In this document: in pieces, positions 7,257 to 16,500 of the stretch | How positions within the stretch are numbered: position 1 is the stretch's first letter | Layout of the letters: every line of letters begins with the position of its first letter | Virus record (IMG/VR): IMGVR_UViG_3300017776_000029 | Span: 1-46,791 of that record | From: a virus | DNA length: 46,791 nt | Reading direction: 5' to 3' (one strand) | Position numbers and translations under genes: made by a program | The notes under the pieces: model-generated | The model's database searches: none | Told to the model about the DNA's origin: nothing | Seen by the model: the letters and a program-made list of their open reading frames with translations, nothing else

Positions 7257-9451
7257 TTGTGGATAGAGGCAAAGGTAAGACTGTCTATATCAGATATCGT
7301 GACCCAATAACACTTGAAAGGCAGAAGAAGACGATTAATAACATCTATCCCTACTGCTTTGTTGAAGATGAATCAGCACCATACATTGAAGCAGTTTCTA
7401 AAGAAGGTGGATATACGGGTCTTTACGGAGAATCACTCACTAAGGTCACTATGTATGACCCTGCTGAAGTAGGGAAATTGAAGAATATAGGTGCTACATG
7501 GGAGGCAAATATCCCCTTCGTCAATCGTGTTCTTGCAGACGCAAAACCCGACATACCAGATTACAAACACCGTATCTGGTATCTTGATGGTGAATGGTCT
7601 GTTAATACGGGTCAAATAACTCTTCTATCAGTCTATGACAACTATACGGAGAAGATGTTCACATGGTTTACTGCGGAAGGTTACAATGCAGGTAAGCATA
7701 AACAAGTGGGCGAATATACCCTTGATAACCCAGCATTAGCGTTTGATACTGAAAAAGAATTGCTGGCACACTTCATACAATTTATGAGAAGGCATGACCC
7801 AGATGTGATAACTGGTTGGTTCGTTGTTGGCGCTGACATAAAGCAAATAGTTGAGCGTTGCCGTAAAGTAGGAGTGGATTCTCGCAAAATGTCTCCATAC
7901 AATCGAATTAGATATGAATTTGATGATTGGTCGCAACCTATACCTGGCAGAAATTGTATTGACTTAATGCTCGCATTTAGCAAACTTTGGGAGATGAAGA
8001 ACGGTAAATTGCCTGGCCTCAAGTTAGATGATGTAGCAGAAGAATGTTTGGGTGAAAGAAAGTTGGAGTTACCAGACGGACACGACACCTATTTCACTAA
8101 CTTCCCTCTTTACTTGAGATACAACCAATTAGATGTCGAATTGTTACCTAAATTAAATGCCCTAAATAACGCCATAGAACACTATCTAAGCATCCAAACC
8201 ATCGTCAAGTGCGATATACGCACAACACCATTTATTACCCGTATTTTCACTTGTTTAGCACTACAAGACGATGAATTTACTCTTAGAATCCCTTCTAAGG
8301 CTCAGTTTGCTAAAGTGCCTTATCCTGGAGCTGACATACAACAACCTGTGCCTGGAGTTTATGACAATGTTGCTATCATGGATATTAAGGCAATGTATCA
8401 CTCAAATGTCAATTTGCACAATATATCTTGGGAAACTCTCGATGAAGAGGGAAATGACTGTGGTAACGGTTCTAAGTTTAGGCATGGAAAGCGAGGTTTG
8501 TTGGGTCGTCAGATGGATAAGATGACCGAGTTAAGAAATCACTATAAGAAGTTAATGAAGGAGGCCAAGACACCCGAAGAGGCAAAGCGATACGATGCCT
8601 TACAATATGCTACTAAATCCCTCGTCGCTTCTATGTATGGTTGTGCTGGTGACAGTAAGTATGCTCTTTATCACCCAGAAGTTGCATCTGCTATCACATA
8701 TACTTCCCGTCAAACCCTGTTCCGACTACGAGACGAATGTAAAAGTTTGGGATATGATGTTATATACGGTCATACTGACTCTATCTTCTGCACCGTTCCT
8801 TCACCCGAAGAAGGAGTCAAAGCAATGGATATTATCAATGAGAGAATGTCACCCATCGAGACTGAATTTGAAAGGTTTGCTAATACCATGTTAATATCAG
8901 CCAAGAACAGGTATGTGGGTAATGTCACATGGGTTGATGGTGAATATGTTGAGCCACAAATGTATCTCAAGGGCATGGAGATTAAGCAATCTCGTATGCC
9001 ACCTGCTATGAAAGATGCCGTAAAGACTGTAATAACAAGCATTCTTGAGCGAAAGCAACCACCTGTTGATGAATTAGCCAGAATAATTGAAGATATTATG
9101 GCGGGTGATATCTCACTTGAGGATTTGGCTATGAAGGGTAAATTGACTCAAGACCTTGACAAATACAAGGTTTTGTCTGGTGCTTCAGCAGGTGCTAAGT
9201 GGGCTAATGATTATCTCGGCAAAGGTTATCGTGGAGGTGACTACTTCAAGACAACTCTTAACAGCGAAGGAAACTACATAGCATTTGACAAACCATCAGA
9301 CCTTGAAGGCCTGAACATTGAAATTGGTTATTTACAAATTGTTCAGCGATTTATTATTGATAAGGTGAAACCCTTATTTGAAATAGCAGGCTGGTCTATC
9401 ATACCACTTGAGAATGCTCGAGACGGCAAATCTAAGGTTGCTTGGTTGTGA
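7253..9451 (+). CDS. polB: Family B DNA polymerase with 3'-5' exonuclease
   Basis: This 732-residue replicative polymerase has all expected motifs in order. Exo I is LDGEW (Asp112, Glu114), Exo II has Asp195 in WFVVGAD, and Exo III is YNQLD (Tyr290, Asp294). Motif A is MDIKAMYHSNV (Asp377), motif B is KSLVASMYG (455-463), and motif C is YGHTDS (505-510) with catalytic Asp509. After the palm comes KNRYVG and KGMEIKQSR, typical of the thumb edge. Motif C has His instead of the first Asp of the usual DTD. The protein is compact, near the lower end for cellular archaeal PolB, with no inteins. It works with the clamp and primase of this window. Confidence 0.96.
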   Translation: MIVDRGKGKTVYIRYRDPITLERQKKTINNIYPYCFVEDESAPYIEAVSKEGGYTGLYGESLTKVTMYDPAEVGKLKNIGATWEANIPFVNRVLADAKPDIPDYKHRIWYLDGEWSVNTGQITLLSVYDNYTEKMFTWFTAEGYNAGKHKQVGEYTLDNPALAFDTEKELLAHFIQFMRRHDPDVITGWFVVGADIKQIVERCRKVGVDSRKMSPYNRIRYEFDDWSQPIPGRNCIDLMLAFSKLWEMKNGKLPGLKLDDVAEECLGERKLELPDGHDTYFTNFPLYLRYNQLDVELLPKLNALNNAIEHYLSIQTIVKCDIRTTPFITRIFTCLALQDDEFTLRIPSKAQFAKVPYPGADIQQPVPGVYDNVAIMDIKAMYHSNVNLHNISWETLDEEGNDCGNGSKFRHGKRGLLGRQMDKMTELRNHYKKLMKEAKTPEEAKRYDALQYATKSLVASMYGCAGDSKYALYHPEVASAITYTSRQTLFRLRDECKSLGYDVIYGHTDSIFCTVPSPEEGVKAMDIINERMSPIETEFERFANTMLISAKNRYVGNVTWVDGEYVEPQMYLKGMEIKQSRMPPAMKDAVKTVITSILERKQPPVDELARIIEDIMAGDISLEDLAMKGKLTQDLDKYKVLSGASAGAKWANDYLGKGYRGGDYFKTTLNSEGNYIAFDKPSDLEGLNIEIGYLQIVQRFIIDKVKPLFEIAGWSIIPLENARDGKSKVAWL

Positions 9452-9459
9452 CAATACTA

Positions 9460-9472
9460 TTATATACCCTTA
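9460..9472 (+). promoter_or_regulatory. TATA box of the nuclease/primase operon
   Basis: TTATATACCCTTA starts nine bases after the PolB stop, with its centre 25 bases before ATG 9488. The transcript should be leaderless. One base differs from the TTATATACCCCTA pattern. Confidence 0.78.
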
Positions 9473-9487
9473 TGCGAAGTTGATATT

Positions 9488-9754
9488 ATGGCGGGAAAAA
9501 GACCACTTGTTGATAGGATGGTAAAGGGTGCTTTGCGCTCATGGTTTGAAGTTATGGGTGTCAAAACATTTACCTCGCACGATTTATTTACATGGATGAA
9601 TACAATGGATATGATACCTCACAGTTCAAATAACTTTTCATCACAGATGATTGGCTCAAGATTATCCTTTTGGGCTAAGACAGGTAAAGTTGAAGGGTTG
9701 GTACTTCACTCAAACCACGAATACCAACTAAATACATTCAGGATGGTGAGATAA
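9488..9754 (+). CDS. Unknown small protein, winged-helix-like
   Basis: This 88-residue protein starts at the expected transcription start of its own promoter. It reads as three helices followed by a short hairpin: SHDLFTWMNTM, SSQMIGSRLSFWAKTGKVEG, then VLHSNHEYQLNTF. This is the order of a winged helix (recognition helix SSQMIGSRL, then wing). I do not recognise the family. Its stop overlaps the next start as TAATG. As the first gene of the nuclease/primase operon, a DNA-binding or regulatory role fits. Confidence 0.65.
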   Translation: MAGKRPLVDRMVKGALRSWFEVMGVKTFTSHDLFTWMNTMDMIPHSSNNFSSQMIGSRLSFWAKTGKVEGLVLHSNHEYQLNTFRMVR

Positions 9755-10056
9755 TGTTAGACCAAACAGACTTCGATATTTTTCAAGGCAGACTTGACAT
9801 AAACAGACTTCCAAAGAAGGTTCTGCTTGGCAGGTATAAGAACCTTATTACACAATTGATGATTATATCCAACACTAATACTGCAATGTGTATTTGGTTG
9901 CAAGACAATCACGCTGAAGCATGGGAAGAATTGCTCAATGCTGACCTTTCACAAATGGGACAACCCGAATCAGACGCAATAGCACATGATGAAGATGAGG
10001 CAAGAATGCTCGATGAAACCCATTCAGATATTAGACAGGTGGATGATGATGAGTGA
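9754..10056 (+). CDS. Unknown acidic protein
   Basis: This 100-residue protein is helical in its first two thirds and strongly acidic at the end (HDEDEARM, then RQVDDDE). The start overlaps the upstream stop (TAATG) and the stop overlaps the start of the Cas4-like nuclease, so the three genes are translationally linked. No motif recognised. The acidic tail could mimic DNA or bind a partner. Confidence 0.65.
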   Translation: MLDQTDFDIFQGRLDINRLPKKVLLGRYKNLITQLMIISNTNTAMCIWLQDNHAEAWEELLNADLSQMGQPESDAIAHDEDEARMLDETHSDIRQVDDDE

Positions 10057-10876
10057 AGTCGTTTCATCATACAATCCTGCTGAAGAAGGCGCATTAAGGA
10101 TAAGTAAATCCTCCTTTGGGACATACGATAAGTGTCCTCGCCTTTACTATTGGAATTACATTCAGAGATTATCCCCACCTGCTAACGATGCTATGATTAG
10201 GGGTTCACTAATACACGAAGTTTTAGAGGTATCACTCACCGAAGATAAACCTATTCCTCAAGTTGTCACCGAAATGGAAGTTAAACCAGACTTAGGTATA
10301 GATGCTATGGATGAAATTATGCAGGCAATAACCGAACAATTTCCTGATTGGGTATTGGTCGAAGCAGAAGTCAAACACACTATTCCCTATACCGTTGAAT
10401 TTACAGACGATGAGTTAGTTTTGCATAACTATGAAGTTGTGCTCGTAGGTAAGATTGATGGTGTGTTCAGAGATAAAGACGGTAAACTCATCATTGTCGA
10501 ATTGAAGACAGGTGAATTGGGGTCGAGCAAGGTATCTCGGACTCGTAAAGAACTGAACTACTACAAGTTTATGCTGGAAGAAGCAGGATATGATGTTGAA
10601 GATTGCAGGTATCTTGTAATTGCTCCAGACGCTACGAATGTTGATGTAGCAATGAAGTTAGAGTCAAGCAAGCGAAAGACTGTAATATGGGGTGAAACTT
10701 CAGGTATTGCTTATCTCGAAAAGCCGAATGGTCGCTCATACAACACCACTATACGCAAGTTTGGTGAGGCGGTTCATGGTATCAGCTCCGAACAATGGCC
10801 TATGAATTGGTCTGAATACTACTGCCCTGAATGGTGTGAATACCACTTAGGTTGCGAACAGGAGTTGTTATCTTGA
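10049..10876 (+). CDS. Cas4/RecB-family nuclease with Fe-S cluster cysteines
   Basis: This 275-residue PD-(D/E)XK exonuclease probably processes DNA ends in viral replication or recombination. Visible parts: SKSSFGTYDKCPRLYYW with Cys29, His56 in GSLIHEVL, Asp137 in GKIDGV, and Glu151-x-Lys153 in IIVELKTG, followed by the helix ELNYYKFML. C-terminal Cys259, Cys263 and Cys269 (CPEWCEYHLGC) complete, with Cys29, the four-cysteine Fe-S arrangement of Cas4. No CRISPR array or other cas gene is present, so this is a viral replication nuclease rather than part of an adaptation module. Start chosen from three tandem ATGs (10043, 10046, 10049) by spacing from GGTGG. Confidence 0.88.
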   Translation: MSEVVSSYNPAEEGALRISKSSFGTYDKCPRLYYWNYIQRLSPPANDAMIRGSLIHEVLEVSLTEDKPIPQVVTEMEVKPDLGIDAMDEIMQAITEQFPDWVLVEAEVKHTIPYTVEFTDDELVLHNYEVVLVGKIDGVFRDKDGKLIIVELKTGELGSSKVSRTRKELNYYKFMLEEAGYDVEDCRYLVIAPDATNVDVAMKLESSKRKTVIWGETSGIAYLEKPNGRSYNTTIRKFGEAVHGISSEQWPMNWSEYYCPEWCEYHLGCEQELLS

Positions 10877-10998
10877 TTTGCGAAGAATGTGATGCTGAAT
10901 TTGATGTGTCTACTGCTAAGGCAATCTTATTGGGAAAAGAAGATGTGAAACCCTTATTAGTGTGTCCTGTGTGCGGTAATTATTGCCCGATGGAATGA
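10873..10998 (+). CDS. 41-residue zinc-ribbon protein
   Basis: The gene opens with TTG at 10873, overlapping the nuclease stop (TTGA), and ends at TGA 10996-10998, which in turn overlaps the primase start (ATGA). It encodes CEEC (residues 3-6) and CPVCGNYC (about 32-39), two knuckles of a zinc ribbon. The double overlap between two well-defined genes and the cysteine pattern argue that it is real despite its size. The weak start codon may limit its level. Confidence 0.6.
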   Translation: MICEECDAEFDVSTAKAILLGKEDVKPLLVCPVCGNYCPME

Positions 10999-12035
10999 TT
11001 GATATGCAGATACAATTTCCCAGACAAATAGGTCTTAAGAGGTCAATGTGTCATAATCGTAAAGACTTTGAAAAGTATTTATCTGTTTTGGGAAGTAAGT
11101 CCTCGTGCTACACTTCACTATACGCTTTCACTAAACTCAATCCTGACAAGCGACCAGATTATTCGACTGCAATCATTGATAGAGCATGGTGGGATTTTGA
11201 TTTAGGTCATAATGGCGTTGAAATGCCTGAAGTAAAAGATGATGTGGCGTTGCTAATACGAAGAATTTATGAGGACTATCCACAATCCGATGTGAGAGTT
11301 GTGGCAACAGGTCGTGGGTTTCATGTTCACCAAATGTTCTCAAAGACTGTTAGTGGTGTGCATTGGTCTTCTGAATTACAGCGTTATGAAGCAAAGATGG
11401 CTGAAAACTTGAGGTCACTTGACGGTATTGGTTATGCTGAAAAATTGACTCGTATTCCCAATACATACAATCCATCTCGCAAACGCTGGGCTGTTATGGT
11501 TGATACTCAAAAATTTATGGAAAATCCACACGATTATTCTATCCCTTCCCACCCATCGGAAGCACCTAAAGATTCTTGCCCGTTTTTGGGTGTTCCTGTG
11601 GCTTCTATGGCGTTTAATTTGGTTGATTGGGTTGCCACCCACCCAAAGCAAAAGAAGGCCGTTAAGCGCACTTGTGGGGCTTTCGCAGTTGGGCTTGCAG
11701 GGGAAGTCCCTATCCCACCTTGTATCAACAGCATTATCAAACAACCTAATCCCGAACATCAGGCTCGTATATTCTTGGTTACTGAAATGGCACATAATAT
11801 GCGTTGGTTTGCAGACCCAGACACAATATCCGAAGAACAACAGCAAGATATTGAAGACTCAATATGTGCATACATCGAAACGCTGGATTGGATTGACTAT
11901 AACGCTTCAATAACTCGCAAGGCAGTAAAGTCTTTGATAAGACTACAAAATCCTCCAAGTTGTAGGGTAATACAACGCAGGGGTTGGTGCAAGGGCAGTT
12001 GTTGGAGAGACGATGGGACTATGGAGGTTCTATAA
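10995..12035 (+). CDS. priS: Archaeo-eukaryotic primase, small catalytic subunit
   Basis: This 346-residue AEP-family primase makes primers for PolB. The metal-binding motif is WWDFDLG (Asp67, Asp69), followed by the nucleotide-binding TGRGFHVH (105-112), which matches the SGxRGxHV of PriS. TRIPNTYNPSRKRW (about 162-175) is typical of the region after the active site. A C-terminal cysteine group (SCRVIQRRGWCKGSCW) may bind metal. No large subunit is visible. Start chosen: ATG 10995 by ATGA overlap; ATG 11004 is possible, and a TTG at 10983 is in frame. Confidence 0.88.
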   Translation: MIDMQIQFPRQIGLKRSMCHNRKDFEKYLSVLGSKSSCYTSLYAFTKLNPDKRPDYSTAIIDRAWWDFDLGHNGVEMPEVKDDVALLIRRIYEDYPQSDVRVVATGRGFHVHQMFSKTVSGVHWSSELQRYEAKMAENLRSLDGIGYAEKLTRIPNTYNPSRKRWAVMVDTQKFMENPHDYSIPSHPSEAPKDSCPFLGVPVASMAFNLVDWVATHPKQKKAVKRTCGAFAVGLAGEVPIPPCINSIIKQPNPEHQARIFLVTEMAHNMRWFADPDTISEEQQQDIEDSICAYIETLDWIDYNASITRKAVKSLIRLQNPPSCRVIQRRGWCKGSCWRDDGTMEVL

Positions 12036-12313
12036 TGAAGGCAAAGAAGTTTAAGAGATTTAGAGATTTTTCAGCAAAGTTGATTCGTGACACTGGTGAT
12101 GAATATATCGTGTCTGAGTTGATTGACAAATACATTACTCATTTGACAAGAGATGGGAGACCTGGAACAAAGGGTGTTCCTAATGCTCTTGCTGCTGGTC
12201 AAGTTTTAAGATGGGATGAGCGTTTTATTTGGAGTGAAACAAAGTGGTTCGGTGATGTAGGAAAGTCAGGGCAAAGAGTATGCGTTTGGTATCTCAAGCC
12301 CGAATACCTATGA
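12035..12313 (+). CDS. Unknown basic protein
   Basis: This 92-residue protein has a lysine/arginine-rich N-terminus (KAKKFKRFRDF) and a compact second half ending in beta strands (QRVCVWYLKPEYL). The start overlaps the primase stop (TAATG) and has a good GGAGG site just upstream. It is the last gene of the 9488 operon. The layout loosely resembles a winged helix; I do not recognise it. A nucleic-acid-binding partner of the primase is plausible. Confidence 0.65.
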   Translation: MKAKKFKRFRDFSAKLIRDTGDEYIVSELIDKYITHLTRDGRPGTKGVPNALAAGQVLRWDERFIWSETKWFGDVGKSGQRVCVWYLKPEYL

Positions 12314-12316
12314 AGA

Positions 12317-12326
12317 CTTTATATGA
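12317..12326 (+). promoter_or_regulatory. TATA box for the ERCC4 nuclease
   Basis: CTTTATATGA lies a few bases after the previous stop and about 27 bases before ATG 12348, fitting a leaderless start. A second TATA-like word (CTATATATG) abuts the ATG but is too close to act. Confidence 0.65.
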
Positions 12327-12347
12327 GAACAATCTCAACCACTATAT

Positions 12348-13049
12348 ATGCTCTTAGTTGATGACAGGGAAAACCCCACTATAATACAAAAAATTCTGGC
12401 TAAGTGTGGTGACTCAGAATTAGAAAAAACAGGCTTTGCTAAAGTCTGTCGAATGAAATCTGGTGATTATGTCATCGGAAAAACAGGAATAGAAGCCAAA
12501 GAAATCAATGACTTGTATCACTCGATTATGGGTCATGGCAGATCTCGCACGATAGTTGGTCAGTTAGTTGAATTGCAGGAAACCTTTGAAAATCCTATGT
12601 TGGTTGTCTATAACAAAAAACTCAAACCGATGAAAAAGGGGCGACATCTGAACGGTGCTGAAGCGGTGAGGGAAATAGCCCGTATGGTGGCTGTCATAAA
12701 AAAGTTTAAAAGGGAGTTTTACAGCCACTTTCCTCGTATTAAGTATATGGAATTAGATAGCATGGATGAGATGGTGGACTTCTTAGCAGGTACTCACTAT
12801 CAAGAAACAGTCAAAGGAACTTCTAAACCTACACTACGCAGCAACTCAAAACCACTTCTTGATAATAGGGTCGCTGCGCTTTCTGCAATAAAAGGAATTA
12901 GCGTAAAAAACGCTGGTGACCTGTTAGACAAATTTGGTTCATTACCAAAAATACTACGCAGTCGCACCACCCAAAAACAGCTCATGTCGGTGAAGGGTAT
13001 TGGCAGGTCTAAAGCAAAAAGTATTTTGGAATTGAGAAACTCGATTTAA
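12348..13049 (+). CDS. XPF/ERCC4-type structure-specific nuclease
   Basis: The protein has 233 residues. Residues 1-150 are an ERCC4 nuclease domain: VDDREN (4-9), GDYVIG (39-44) and EAKEIND (49-55), the counterparts of the DxRE, GDY and ERKxxxD motifs. The Arg of ERK is Ala here. Residues about 170-233 carry a tandem helix-hairpin-helix (AIKGISVKNAGDLL and VKGIGRSKAKSIL) for branched DNA binding. The order and size match the C-terminal half of archaeal XPF/Hef without the helicase. The likely job is cutting flaps, forks or packaging intermediates. Last gene of the left + strand block. Confidence 0.9.
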   Translation: MLLVDDRENPTIIQKILAKCGDSELEKTGFAKVCRMKSGDYVIGKTGIEAKEINDLYHSIMGHGRSRTIVGQLVELQETFENPMLVVYNKKLKPMKKGRHLNGAEAVREIARMVAVIKKFKREFYSHFPRIKYMELDSMDEMVDFLAGTHYQETVKGTSKPTLRSNSKPLLDNRVAALSAIKGISVKNAGDLLDKFGSLPKILRSRTTQKQLMSVKGIGRSKAKSILELRNSI

Positions 13050-13099
13050 TTTTGTGTATATAAAAAGAAATAAACGCAGTACAGCGTAGCATTTCTTTA
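13050..13099. terminator. Convergent terminator region
   Basis: This 50-base AT-rich gap separates the convergent replication and structural blocks. T-rich stretches lie on both strands (TTTAATTTT on +; TTTCTTTTT on -), flanking a small inverted repeat ACGC...GCGT (13074-13087). This suits archaeal oligo-T termination in both directions. A TATA-like word at 13056-13063 on + has no gene behind it. Confidence 0.5.
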
Positions 13100-13558
13100 T
13101 TAATTTATAATTTCCAAGTGTGGCGACCACCATACTTCTCTATGCTCAAAATGCTTCCAAGTACTGTTAGACATAATTTTTTTGGCTTCAGAATGTGCAA
13201 GTTTAATATAACCTAAATTGCTGACAACGCTCTTTAACTGAGACATTTTCGATTCTTCAATTGGATTTAATACTGCTACAATCGGTTTTCTAATTCGTTT
13301 GTTTCTTTCCTGTAAAATTTTAGTGTGATAACCTTTACCTCTAAAACCTCTCTTAACATAGGTATTTCCGACCAAAATAAAAGAATCTATGTATGCTGTG
13401 CAAGTGTATGCCACTGGGACATCTCCTTCATACAAAAACCAATATGTCGCAAAATCAAAAAGAGGTGGATAGCCCTTTTCTGTCGCTGGAATAATTTTTT
13501 CTCCCCAAATACTTTCAGCGTTTTCAATACCCATAACTAATTTTAAGAAAATGCTCAT
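13100..13558 (-). CDS. GNAT-family N-acetyltransferase
   Basis: A 152-residue enzyme with the acetyl-CoA loop RGFRGKGYHTKIL (about 70-82) preceded by the central strand SFILVGNTYV, then further helices and a tryptophan-rich end (REVWWSPHLEIIN). It is the last gene of the late - strand block, and its ATG overlaps the stop of the giant tail gene (TGATG). The substrate cannot be told. A viral late gene of this kind may modify a virion or host protein. A GTG one codon upstream (13561) is an alternative start. Confidence 0.78.
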   Translation of the reverse strand: MSIFLKLVMGIENAESIWGEKIIPATEKGYPPLFDFATYWFLYEGDVPVAYTCTAYIDSFILVGNTYVKRGFRGKGYHTKILQERNKRIRKPIVAVLNPIEESKMSQLKSVVSNLGYIKLAHSEAKKIMSNSTWKHFEHREVWWSPHLEIIN

Positions 13559-16500
13559 CACCTTGAAACTACATTTGTGTCAAAGACTTCTCCAGGACCA
13601 TCAACCATATTTGCGCCTGTTTTCATAGTTACGCTGATTGATGAAAGTTTTACGGATTCTTGAGCTGCTGTATCACCATTGATACCAGCCGCTCTTCTGA
13701 TTGTAATTTCTAAGTGATTACCTGCTACATCAGCACCTTCTATCTTTTGATTGAATAAATTGTGTCTTAAACCATTTTGGTTTATAGGGATGACAAGAGT
13801 TTCCGTTTTGCTAAATCCTGTTTCAACAACCTTTACAGTAGTGTATATCTTGGCAAACCCTTCTGCCGTTGGATTTGTATTAAGCCCTATTCCACTTGGA
13901 GTTGGAATGGTACTTTGGTTAGTTTGAGCAGACTCTGAATGCACAGTAGTATCAACCTTAGAAAGAATAGTTACTGAATTATTTGTAACATTGTTAGGTA
14001 CTACTTGTATTCCAGAAACTTCTGATACTTCGGCTTGTTCAGAATCACCAGCTGCAAATGTTCTGCCTGGCAATGAAATTCCAGTTTCGCTTAGAGCAGC
14101 ACTTCCCCCCGATGGAGTAAAAACACCGTCATTAGAAACTAAAACAGAAGTTTCTATTGCTGCTGGCAATGGTCTGTCTTGACCTAATAACCCCCATTCC
14201 GAATTACCCATAGGCACCTGCATTTTCTTTTTTAGTCTTCCCATAATGCCTTTAGATACTTGATTAATACCTATTGTGCTTGCAGTAGTGTAGCCTGTTT
14301 GACTACCAAATGTTCCTGGTGGGGTCAATTCAGGTCTTGGTCTTGGTTTGGGTGCAGGACCTGTTGTATCTCCACCTGGAGGCACAGGTTCGCCATCGTC
14401 TTCATCAGAATCTCCACGACCCGATGTTCCACCTGGTCCTGCTGGACTTGGTTTAGGGTCATTAATAATAGGAGGAGTCAAAAACATAGAACCTAAATTA
14501 CTTAAGAAATGAGATTCATCAGTTGTTAGACCTAATACTACTTCTTCATGTCTTAGTGGGTTTATTTTCCATTGAACATTATTAATAATCAAAGGTTTGT
14601 TTGTAAATCCATAGGTTGAATCGCTATACTGTAGAGCAGTTCCTGTTCTAAAGTTAATGTCGTCATTGATAATCAATCTCGGTGCATACCACAAAGTCCT
14701 GTCCCTCATACCAGACCCAAATTCGTCATAATATCTGCACCCAAGAGGGAATATAGACTTGTCATTATATGAACCGCTGCCGAGGAGGGTGAAGTAATTT
14801 GTCGGTGCGGATTCAACAGGTACTCCGTGAGCAGGATTTAAGATATTTCCTAATGTATCTCCACAACGCATTCTGATTAAAGATTCTAAGTATTCTCTGT
14901 TTACTGAAACTATAATTTTATTGACAATACCAGTTCCAAATGCGTATGTGGGTGGCAAATTAAGTTCAAGAAAACCATTATCCAATGAGCCATAACTAAC
15001 GGTCTGTGAAAAGAAATCGTTTGCGTGGCTATGCCCTTGACCAGCTGCATTAACTGCTGCAATGTGATTCAAATCTCCTCTACCACAAGCCCCAAACCAT
15101 TCTGCTTCACCTATTAGATTTGGGTCTCCATTTGAGTCAGTACCGTTAGAAGAAACAAAGCCTGTGTTTCTTGTTGCATTATCTCTGAATATAGGGTCAA
15201 TAACTGTTATAATAAACTTTGCCGATGTAGCAGCCTCGTCAATTGTTCCAGGAGTAGGCGCACCACTTCTTGTCCCATCAACGCTAATAATAAATCTTAA
15301 TTGATTTCCTGTTGTCATACTGTATTTAGGTAAGCCTTGAGGAACATAAACAACTTCAATAGCATTAGCAAGGCTGTTTGCACCATACCAATAATTATTT
15401 CCAGCCCAAGTAATTTCATCAGAAGCATTTACAACTGAAGCATCCCTGTTAGATGCTCCAATAAGAGGAGTATTGGTGTTATTGAGTTGGCCGTCAAGAG
15501 CACTTACTGAACCAGAAAAGAAATTGTTGTTCATCCTTCCCATCATATAGTGCGGGTACTTACCGTATACTGTCCTTTGTGGGTCAGCAATATACCCATA
15601 CCTTGCACCATCAAGCATAACATCATCTGATTGCGTTCCTCGCACTACTTTTGCATTTAATGAAACGGGTGCTTTCTTTGCTTTCAAGTATTCTTGCTTT
15701 GCTAAATACTCTGCTTCTGCTTTAGTTCCCACATCGGGCATATCCATAATTTTCCAGCGAATGTTTTCTGTCCCTACTACTTTTGGATAGTCACAAAATG
15801 ACTTAGAATCATTGAAGTAAACTCTAACATGAGTTACTCTTTGTTGTATGCTTGTGTTCATATTAGATATATTCAAAACGCTTCTGTCGAGCGAGCGGAA
15901 AGAATTGTAGCCAGGTCTAAGTTCTATTCTGCCATCAGGACCAATTTGATAAGTAAATGTTTGTCCGAGGCCTGAAGTTCCAGTACCAGCTGCTTTTTGA
16001 ATTTTTACTATGGCACTATACATTGTTGAATTTTTAGCATTTACTACACTGCCAAAACTGTCAAATTGTGTATTATTGTGACCCCAGTGGGGACTGCCAA
16101 TAGTTGCAGAGCCATTAGTGCTCATTATTTTTGTTTGTGGCACATTCTTAAAGGATGAAATACCTGTAAATTGAGATTTACCCAACCAATTTTTTGTCAA
16201 AGACAACATATTTAAGAATCTAAACTTTTCGCTTTCAAACCATGTTCCGCTGTTTTCGTTTTCGACCTTACCAGAAATACGCATCATAAATCTCATACCA
16301 CTAAGAGGAGCATACGAGTTATACGCAGTAACACTATCATAATCTTCTAAGTCAAATATCGCTCTTGAAGATGAACCGTTTTGTTGAGCAGCCTTAATGT
16401 TATTTGCTGCTATTGTTCTTTCAGCAGCAGTCTTGGTTGGAACTCCGTTCAAACCTCCTACAATATCAACGAACACATTGTTTAAATAGTTATCAACTGT

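Noticed and set aside
10049-10876. CRISPR-linked Cas4
   Set aside because: No repeat-spacer array, cas1 or cas2 is present; the nuclease lies in a replication operon.
11415-11913. Antisense and alternative frames inside the primase gene
   Set aside because: The primase frame carries the catalytic motifs; the others have no motif or start signals.
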